Source of the DNA: Nitrospina sp052156635
GTDB taxonomy: Bacteria > Nitrospinota > Nitrospinia > Nitrospinales > Nitrospinaceae
Direction: 5' to 3'
DNA: 11,945 bases
Assembly: GCF_052156635.1 (NCBI RefSeq)
Contig: NZ_JBQKUO010000007.1
Location: 1 to 11,945 of the forward strand
Shown here: positions 1-3,879 of the stretch, one piece after another
How the letters are laid out: every line of letters begins with the position of its first letter
Position numbering within the stretch: the first letter of the stretch is position 1
The notes under the pieces: generated by a model
Database searches by the model: none
Told to the model about the DNA's origin: nothing
Seen by the model: only the letters and a program-made list of their open reading frames with translations
Position numbers and translations under genes: made by a program

Positions 1-93
1 ATCGGGTTCAACCGGAAGGGTAAGGAGATCATCCGTGTCACGGTTGAAGAGCCTTTCTATGTCCGGCCCGAAGAGCATCCTGGTGCGTTCTAA
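1..93 (+). CDS. C-terminal end of a gene cut by the window edge; possibly an oxidoreductase beta subunit
   Basis: An open frame enters from the left edge and ends at TAA 91-93, leaving the last 30 residues of a protein. The fragment is charged (NRKGKEIIRVTVEEPFYVRP near its end) and has no cysteine, so no Fe-S or haem motif can be seen. It lies 125 bases before the gamma-subunit gene on the same strand. In type II DMSO-reductase operons the catalytic alpha and the Fe-S beta subunit are usually encoded close to the gamma subunit, so this could be the tail of the beta (NxrB-like) or alpha subunit. That identity is inference from position and a vague resemblance to beta-subunit tails. The presence of a coding end is more secure than the product. 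Confidence 0.55.
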   Translation: MGFNRKGKEIIRVTVEEPFYVRPEEHPGAF

Positions 94-113
94 GTCGGGT
101 ATCATCTGCCGCT

Positions 114-142
114 CCGGAACAGGGCACCAAGCCCTGTTCCGG
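114..142 (+). promoter_or_regulatory. Strong intercistronic hairpin
   Basis: CCGGAACAGGGC (114-125) and GCCCTGTTCCGG (131-142) are perfect inverted repeats of 12 bases around a 5-base loop. No run of T follows, so this is not a standard intrinsic terminator. It begins 20 bases after the stop of the upstream gene and ends 76 bases before the next start. A plausible role is mRNA 3'-end protection, processing or partial attenuation, giving different amounts of the two products. That role is inferred; the structure is seen directly. Confidence 0.6.
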
Positions 143-206
143 GAGGCGGTTTGAACCTGGTTTGGAACGGGAGGGGATGCGCTTTCAAACCCGGAAACTG
201 CTTAAC

Positions 207-212
207 AGGAGG
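207..212 (+). promoter_or_regulatory. Ribosome binding site choosing GTG 219
   Basis: AGGAGG at 207-212 is a full-strength Shine-Dalgarno sequence. It lies 6 bases before GTG 219 and 12 before the in-frame ATG 225, favouring GTG. The frame stays open upstream to a TTG at 162, which would put non-signal-like residues before the signal peptide and has no comparable site. Confidence 0.75.
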
Positions 213-218
213 AAAACC

Positions 219-1229
219 GTGAAAATGAAAAAAAGCGTAGTATTTGCAACCATTGCCGCGTTTGTTCTGGGCGGTGCGATGGTGTCTTCTGCGGCAACCA
301 TCGAAGCCCTGAATGTCGGCAAGCGGGACATTCCGATCGATCCTACCGATCTGTTCTGGTCACCTTACGGCCCCACTAAAGGCAAAGGTGTCGTGGTCGA
401 TTTGGACCCACAGATGATCACCAACCCGATGTGGCCGAACCCGGCTACGAAGTGGGTGAATATCAAGGCGGCACGCAATGACAAGGAAATCGCCATTCGC
501 CTGGAATGGAATGACGGTGTCCGCGACGACATCATGGTCCGGTCCCAGCATTACAAGGACCAGGCCGCGCTGATGTTCCCGGTGAAGGCAGGCAGTGAGC
601 CTCCTTTCACCATGGGTTCGGAAGGCGAGCGTGTCAACATCTGGCAGTGGAAAGCGACCTGGAATAAGGAAGGCGCAGGCCGTGCCGGTAATGCAGGCAT
701 GCAGGATCTGGAAGACTATTACACCAACATGGCAATGGGTTCCAGTGGTTACTACATGTATGAGCCGGATGGAGGCCTGTTGCTGAAAGGTGCCTTGAAG
801 CCTGGTATGTCTGGCAGCAAAGATGAGCGCACCAATGAAGGTGTCCATACCGGTGGTGCTGGCAATATCGTCAAACGCTCCACCTTCGTGGACCTGGGCA
901 TGGGTAAAAACGAAGGCGTTTACAACCCGGGCCGGGCTACCCACAACATCATGTCCGACGCATCCTTGCGGCGGTCTCCGGTTGAAGACCTCAACGCCGA
1001 GGGTTTCAGCACGCTGACCACGCAGGCCAACCAGGATGTGGATGGTGAAGGCAACTGGAACAACGATCGTTGGGCGGTGGTTTTCAAACGACCTTTGAAG
1101 ACCGAAGATGCCAATGACGTTCAGTTCACCGGCAACAGCACGCCGATGTCCATCGCCATCTGGAACGGTGCCAACAAGGAACGCAATGGCCAGAAAGCCA
1201 TTACGGCCTGGAATACCCTGAAGTACTGA
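219..1229 (+). CDS. nxrC: Secreted haem-b gamma subunit of a type II DMSO-reductase-family enzyme (candidate nitrite oxidoreductase NxrC)
   Basis: A 336-residue periplasmic protein of the ethylbenzene-dehydrogenase haem-binding type. The family (EbdC, DdhC, SerC, ClrC, NxrC candidates) carries one haem b that moves electrons between the Fe-S beta subunit and the respiratory chain. Residues 1-25 form a Sec signal peptide (KMKK, hydrophobic core, VSSA then A). Family-like stretches are QAALMFPV near 115-122, PFTMGS at 129-134, VNIWQWKA at 139-146, and a C-terminal IWNGANKER...KAITAW...L block over the last 25 residues. Met132 in PFTMG is my guess for one axial haem ligand. There is no cysteine, hence no c-type haem. 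The start follows AGGAGG at 207-212; the alternative ATG 225 removes only two residues. A terminator at 1263-1302 ends the unit. The family is fairly sure. The nitrite substrate is inferred; another member such as chlorate or selenate reductase gamma cannot be excluded without the alpha subunit. Confidence 0.72.
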   Translation: MKMKKSVVFATIAAFVLGGAMVSSAATIEALNVGKRDIPIDPTDLFWSPYGPTKGKGVVVDLDPQMITNPMWPNPATKWVNIKAARNDKEIAIRLEWNDGVRDDIMVRSQHYKDQAALMFPVKAGSEPPFTMGSEGERVNIWQWKATWNKEGAGRAGNAGMQDLEDYYTNMAMGSSGYYMYEPDGGLLLKGALKPGMSGSKDERTNEGVHTGGAGNIVKRSTFVDLGMGKNEGVYNPGRATHNIMSDASLRRSPVEDLNAEGFSTLTTQANQDVDGEGNWNNDRWAVVFKRPLKTEDANDVQFTGNSTPMSIAIWNGANKERNGQKAITAWNTLKY

Positions 1230-1262
1230 CTGACGGGCATTCCTTTTTCAAGACTGGAAGCG

Positions 1263-1302
1263 CTCCCGGAAGTCCCGTTCCCCCGGGCTTCCGGGAGTTT
1301 TT
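1263..1302 (+). terminator. Intrinsic terminator after the gamma-subunit gene
   Basis: CTCCCGGAAG (1263-1272) pairs perfectly with CTTCCGGGAG (1288-1297) across a 15-base loop and is followed directly by TTTTT (1298-1302). It starts 33 bases after the stop codon at 1227-1229. A GC-rich 10-bp stem plus U-run is the textbook rho-independent form, so the oxidoreductase transcript most likely ends here. Confidence 0.88.
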
Positions 1303-1553
1303 ACAACCCATCCTCCCTTAGGGTTTACAGTCGGCTAAAGAGTGAAGGGGGTTTGTTATTTTCGTGGTTAAAAGAACCGCCTTTGACCCGGGCGATTCTT
1401 TACAATCCGTGCATGGAAAGCGAAATACCTTACCCTTCCTTCCCTCTTGGTCGGAATCTCCTGTCCCCCCCCCCACGACTCATTCAGTCCTTGGCAAAGA
1501 AGTCATAATCTGGTACCTCTTTTACAGTCCCCAAAAACCAGTCCTTTTTTACG
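1303..1553. other. Intergenic spacer, no gene seen
   Basis: This 251-base stretch lies between the terminator and the 69-residue gene. An open frame on the + strand from 1364 reads through it, but it crosses the poly-C run, is rich in Pro, Ser and Trp, overlaps the next gene and has no ribosome binding site, so I do not call it. No convincing -35/-10 pair at 16-18 base spacing was found. The only notable element is the C10 run at 1465-1474. Confidence 0.6.
1465..1474 (+). repeat. Poly-C tract (C10)
   Basis: Ten consecutive C residues, 79 bases before the start codon at 1554. Homopolymers of this length are prone to slippage in replication and to sequencing error. The run is not inside any gene I call, so it cannot shift a reading frame here. 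It could alter spacing within a promoter, but no promoter elements were recognised on either side. Confidence 0.85.
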
Positions 1554-1763
1554 ATGAAAGAACATTTTTTTAAAATCCGTGGGGTGATTGTGGTTGATGA
1601 CACCCAAACAGAAGATGATTTCAGCATTTTTGTGAAAGCATTGGACGACCGTGATGCCGTTCTAAAAGTAAAAGAATATTTACGCACCCAGGCACCCAAT
1701 GTGGCGGGCCGCATGGTTGGACGGGTTATAATTCAAGGTATTGAAAAAAGAGATACTCCTTAG
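1554..1763 (+). CDS. Small conserved-looking protein of unknown function (69 aa)
   Basis: I do not recognise this protein. It is a compact, mildly charged 69-residue sequence with alternating hydrophobic strands and an amphipathic helix: a beta-like GVIVVDD stretch at 10-16, a predicted helix around DDRDAVLKVKEYLRT (31-45), then a second beta-like VGRVIIQGI stretch near 55-63. There is no signal peptide, membrane span or cysteine. A beta-alpha-beta order with a plausible fold, and codon use like a real gene, argue for coding. Against it, no Shine-Dalgarno sequence precedes ATG 1554 (the upstream bases are T/C-rich), so translation may be leaderless or weak, or begin at GTG 1584. The nearest upstream in-frame stop is at 1506-1508. 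It stands alone between a terminator-bounded unit and a long AT-rich spacer. Confidence 0.5.
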   Translation: MKEHFFKIRGVIVVDDTQTEDDFSIFVKALDDRDAVLKVKEYLRTQAPNVAGRMVGRVIIQGIEKRDTP

Positions 1764-1797
1764 TTTAATCCACTCCTCAATTATCCCCAACCCCTTC

Positions 1798-1827
1798 TTT
1801 TTGGAATTACTTTTCCATTTCCAAAAA
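1798..1827. repeat. AT-rich inverted repeat
   Basis: TTTTTGGAA (1798-1806) and TTCCAAAAA (1819-1827) are perfect 9-base inverted repeats separated by 12 bases. It lies 35 bases after the 69-aa gene, so it might act as a weak terminator for that gene. However, the stem has only two G:C pairs and the 3' side is A-rich rather than T-rich, so a protein-binding site is at least as likely. Confidence 0.4.
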
Positions 1828-2190
1828 ATTCCCTGATTTATCAAACCGATTCCACCAACTCCCGGGAAACGGGTCTCGGACTGTTTTTAATTCTTTAAAG
1901 TAGTAGGGTTTGAAATGGTTACTGGTTTCATTTGAAACAAAAACCGAAAAGAATTTGTTGGAAAGAATTCGAATAAGTGCAATTTTACATTTCCAGAATA
2001 AATTAAAAATCGGTTTGGGGTTTTATTTTGTCCAATATGGCTTAATAACAGCTCAGCTGGGATAATTATAAATGGTTGAAAAAAATGTAGTTATATTGAC
2101 AATTACTGATTATTTGTTGTTTTTTTTAAATTCCGCTTTCCAAAATAATTGGAAGCCCTTAACCTAAATTTAGTTCATTTCCAAAAAATT
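1816..2190. repeat. 15-base direct repeat, two copies
   Basis: The 15-base sequence CATTTCCAAAAAATT occurs identically at 1816-1830 and 2176-2190, 360 bases apart, both in the AT-rich spacer. Composition bias raises the odds of chance matches, but the copies also share the TTCCAA hexamer that recurs in this spacer. A shared protein-binding site is possible but unproven. Confidence 0.4.
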
Positions 2191-2225
2191 AAAAAAATGG
2201 ATTTTCGAAGATGAATTGGAATCTC

Positions 2226-2251
2226 TTCTCTGCAAGGAGGGGGGCAGGGAG
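2226..2251 (+). promoter_or_regulatory. Leader hairpin with AAGGAGG loop before the first TPR gene
   Basis: TTCTCTGC (2226-2233) can pair with GCAGGGAG (2244-2251), six Watson-Crick and two G-U pairs, leaving a 10-base loop AAGGAGGGGG. The loop contains CAAGGAGG-like sequence resembling the CsrA/RsmA binding consensus (A-N-GGA shown in a loop). The true ribosome site of the gene, AGAGGA at 2282-2287, also contains GGA. No start codon follows the loop at usable distance, so it is not itself a functional ribosome site. The CsrA role is inferred. Confidence 0.35.
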
Positions 2252-2293
2252 AACGCCCGGTTTTAAAGGAAATACCAGCGGAGAGGAAAGCTT

Positions 2294-2767
2294 ATGATTG
2301 CCACAGATTTGTTTTTAAAAGGGAAAAATGCACAAATCCAGGGGCGCCTGGATGAGGCATTGGAATGGTTCCAGAAGTCTTTAACAGCGAATGAGGAGTC
2401 CCTGGGTAAGTTTCACCCTGATGTGGCCTTTATTAAAAACAGTCTGGGTAACCTTTGGGTTCAAAAGGGCGATACGGCCAAAGCCATTAAATACCTGGAA
2501 GATTCTTTAAAAACCCTGTCTAAAATTTGCGATCCCAAACACCCCATGCTGGCTGAAGCCTTCCATAATCTGGGTAAGGTTTGTCGGCAGGATGGAGATC
2601 TCGAAAAAGCCATCCAATATTTTGAAAAGGCTTTATCCATTTATAAGAAAAATGGAATGAATGACCCGGTTCCGGATTTGGAAGGGATGATTGCCGATCT
2701 TTTCGTTCAAATTGGAAATTCCTCGAAACCAAACCCCATAAAAAAACAAGCGGTTACGGAAAATTAA
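2294..2767 (+). CDS. TPR-repeat protein, paralogue 1 (157 aa)
   Basis: A small soluble protein built of tetratricopeptide repeats, which form helix pairs used for protein-protein binding. Repeats run roughly over residues 5-38, 46-80 and 88-121. Each has the G...A...Y/F pattern, such as LGNLWVQKGD...AIKYLEDSL and LGKVCRQDGDLEKAIQYFEKAL. His-Pro pairs at 41-42 and 83-84 give a 42-residue period like that of kinesin-light-chain-type TPRs. There is no signal peptide or membrane span, so it is probably cytoplasmic. The last 15 residues are polar and disordered-looking. ATG 2294 is preceded by AGAGGA (2282-2287) at 6-base spacing. The next gene encodes a paralogue. The partner is unknown; the TPR fold itself is secure. 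Confidence 0.85.
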   Translation: MIATDLFLKGKNAQIQGRLDEALEWFQKSLTANEESLGKFHPDVAFIKNSLGNLWVQKGDTAKAIKYLEDSLKTLSKICDPKHPMLAEAFHNLGKVCRQDGDLEKAIQYFEKALSIYKKNGMNDPVPDLEGMIADLFVQIGNSSKPNPIKKQAVTEN

Positions 2768-2811
2768 AAAGAATAAATGCTTTTTTATCAATTTTAGGGT
2801 TGCAATCATCA

Positions 2812-2838
2812 TTATATTTACCTAACCTGTAAATATAA
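2812..2838. repeat. Perfect AT-rich inverted repeat between the TPR genes
   Basis: TTATATTTAC (2812-2821) and GTAAATATAA (2829-2838) are perfect 10-base inverted repeats around a 7-base spacer. It lies 44 bases after the stop of the first TPR gene and 99 before the start of the second. There is no T-run, and the stem has only one G:C pair, which argues against a terminator. An operator for a dimeric regulator of the second TPR gene fits better. Confidence 0.5.
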
Positions 2839-2880
2839 ATAATAGGAACCGAGAGAGCTTGACCCAGGGTTCCGGGGGAC

Positions 2881-2897
2881 TCGGGAACGGATCCCGA
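2881..2897 (+). promoter_or_regulatory. Leader hairpin with ACGGA loop before the second TPR gene
   Basis: TCGGGA (2881-2886) and TCCCGA (2892-2897) form a perfect 6-bp stem that presents ACGGA (2887-2891), an A-N-GGA loop of the type bound by CsrA/RsmA. The ribosome site GGAGG (2928-2932) supplies a second GGA. The loop ends 46 bases before ATG 2938. The first TPR gene has a comparable element. Function is inferred. Confidence 0.35.
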
Positions 2898-2937
2898 AAA
2901 AAGGCAAGCGACTCAAGTAAAAACAGCGGAGGAAATC

Positions 2938-3375
2938 ATGAATTCGACGGAATGGGTACGATTGGGTAAAGAAGCTCAGGCAAATGGACTTTTTGACCAG
3001 GCAGTGGGTTATTACAGTCAGGCCCTCAATGAACGGATCAAAACCTGTGGCGAATACCATCCTGAAGCCTCTTTTATTTACAGTAACATTGGGAGTATAT
3101 TTTTCAAGAAAAAGGATTATGCCATGGCCGCGCAAAACATGTACCAGGCATTGCAGGGCTTTCACCGGGTTTGCAGTCCGGATCATCCGCTTCTTGCGCA
3201 GACCTGCAACAATCTGGGTCTGGCACTGGCAGGGCAGGGAGAATATGAAAAAGCCATCCAGTTTTTCGAGCGGGCCCACCAGATTGCGCGTCAGTCCGGT
3301 ATGGGGGATATGGCCCACGAAATTGAAAGAAAAATCAAATCCCTTTTTTCTCGAATGGGCCAGGCCGTTGCCTGA
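2938..3375 (+). CDS. TPR-repeat protein, paralogue 2 (145 aa)
   Basis: A second small TPR protein that aligns with the one at 2294 without gaps over about 143 residues. By eye about a third of positions are identical, with conserved His-Pro at 41-42 and 83-84, cysteine at 79, NLG at 92-94 and EKAIQ at 104-108. Three helix-pair repeats cover roughly residues 5-121, followed by a short amphipathic helix (IERKIKSLFSRMG). No signal peptide or membrane span is present. ATG 2938 follows GGAGG (2928-2932) at 5-base spacing. The 170-base gap from the first paralogue holds an inverted repeat and a hairpin, so it may have its own control. Its composition is closer to the GC-richer genes of the window than paralogue 1. 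Tandem duplication followed by divergence is the simplest origin. The binding partner is unknown. Confidence 0.87.
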   Translation: MNSTEWVRLGKEAQANGLFDQAVGYYSQALNERIKTCGEYHPEASFIYSNIGSIFFKKKDYAMAAQNMYQALQGFHRVCSPDHPLLAQTCNNLGLALAGQGEYEKAIQFFERAHQIARQSGMGDMAHEIERKIKSLFSRMGQAVA

Positions 3376-3399
3376 TTTCGGGTTGCCACTCCAAGGGCC

Positions 3400-3420
3400 G
3401 GGGTTGGGTCCACCAGCCCC
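3400..3420 (+). other. GC-rich hairpin downstream of TPR 2
   Basis: GGGGTTGG (3400-3407) pairs with CCAGCCCC (3413-3420) with one G-U pair around GTCCA. It starts 24 bases after the TPR stop codon. No T-run follows, so it may protect or pause the transcript rather than terminate it. Confidence 0.4.
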
Positions 3421-3483
3421 TGGGGAAATACGCCAAAAACCTGTTTCCCGTAACGGTCCCTTTAAGGAGTTTGCCCCTGTGAA

Positions 3484-3520
3484 TTGAAGAGCCGCCCGCA
3501 GGCTCTTTAAGGCACTTTTT
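3484..3520 (+). terminator. Possible terminator after the TPR genes
   Basis: TTGAAGAGCC (3484-3493) pairs with GGCTCTTTAA (3501-3510) with one G-U pair and a 7-base loop. TTTTT occurs at 3516-3520, 5 bases after the stem. The offset U-run makes it weaker than the terminator at 1263. Confidence 0.45.
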
Positions 3521-3867
3521 AACTGTCGATCGTTTTTTCCCTTTGACGGGCACCGATGTTCCAACTGGCAGGATGCCAAATCCGGATACCTCCACCTGCT
3601 GTGGTTTTGGTCGGGGAGCATTCCCGCCCGGCAACGCAATTTAAATCCCCACCTCAGACGGCCCTTCGTGGCCCGCCCATTGTTTTTAAGTACAAGAATA
3701 GACGCCCTGGCTTATCTATCGGTATGTCAAAAAAGGCTTTCCGTTTCTCTTTGAATATGTGAGAATTGTTTAATTCGAAGGAACCAGGGAGGGTGCCTGC
3801 CGCCAATGCAAATGAATACCCCACCATTACCATTAAAAATCTGACGGCGGCTTTTGATGTTCGTGAT

Positions 3868-3872
3868 GAAGG
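3868..3872 (+). promoter_or_regulatory. Ribosome binding site choosing ATG 3880
   Basis: GAAGG at 3868-3872 lies 7 bases before ATG 3880. The frame is open to TTG 3766, and GTG 3793 has a weaker, more distant purine run. ATG 3880 also gives a protein whose length and N-terminus match the paralogous kinase started at 8443. Confidence 0.55.
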
Positions 3873-3879
3873 CAAACTC

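Larger units (their letters stand above)
1764..2293. other. AT-rich intergenic region, no gene seen
   Basis: This 530-base stretch is visibly more AT-rich than the rest of the window and has stops in all frames. It holds an inverted repeat at 1798-1827, a 15-base direct repeat (1816-1830 and 2176-2190), seven TTGGAA/TTCCAA hexamers between 1801 and 2221, and a purine-rich leader with a hairpin at 2226-2251. A perfect TTGACA at 2096-2101 lacks a -10 hexamer at usable spacing. It probably contains the promoter and control region for the TPR gene at 2294, but I cannot place the transcription start. Confidence 0.6.
3376..3879. other. Intergenic region between TPR 2 and kinase 1, no gene seen
   Basis: About 500 bases with no convincing gene on either strand. 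Open frames here (for example + strand 3556-3762) are Pro/Arg-rich and lack ribosome sites. A hairpin without T-run (3400-3420) and a possible terminator (3484-3520) close the TPR unit. GAATT-GTTT-AATTC at 3763-3776 is a small inverted repeat before kinase 1. The kinase frame is open from TTG 3766, so the last 114 bases could be coding if an upstream start is used. I found no clear promoter. Confidence 0.6.

Noticed and set aside
1364..1573. Open frame of 69 codons on the + strand before the small gene
   Set aside because: It runs through the poly-C tract, has low-complexity composition, no ribosome site and overlaps a better candidate at 1554.
1859..1890. Possible terminator CCCG...CGGG followed by TTTTT
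   Set aside because: The stem is only 4 bp and the T-run starts about 10 bases after it.
2096..2101. Perfect TTGACA -35 box
   Set aside because: No -10 hexamer follows at 15-19 bases; only T-rich sequence is present there.
2818..3639. Long minus-strand open frame opposite TPR 2
   Set aside because: It is antisense to a clear TPR gene, shows no domain pattern and is explained as a shadow of the + strand codon pattern.
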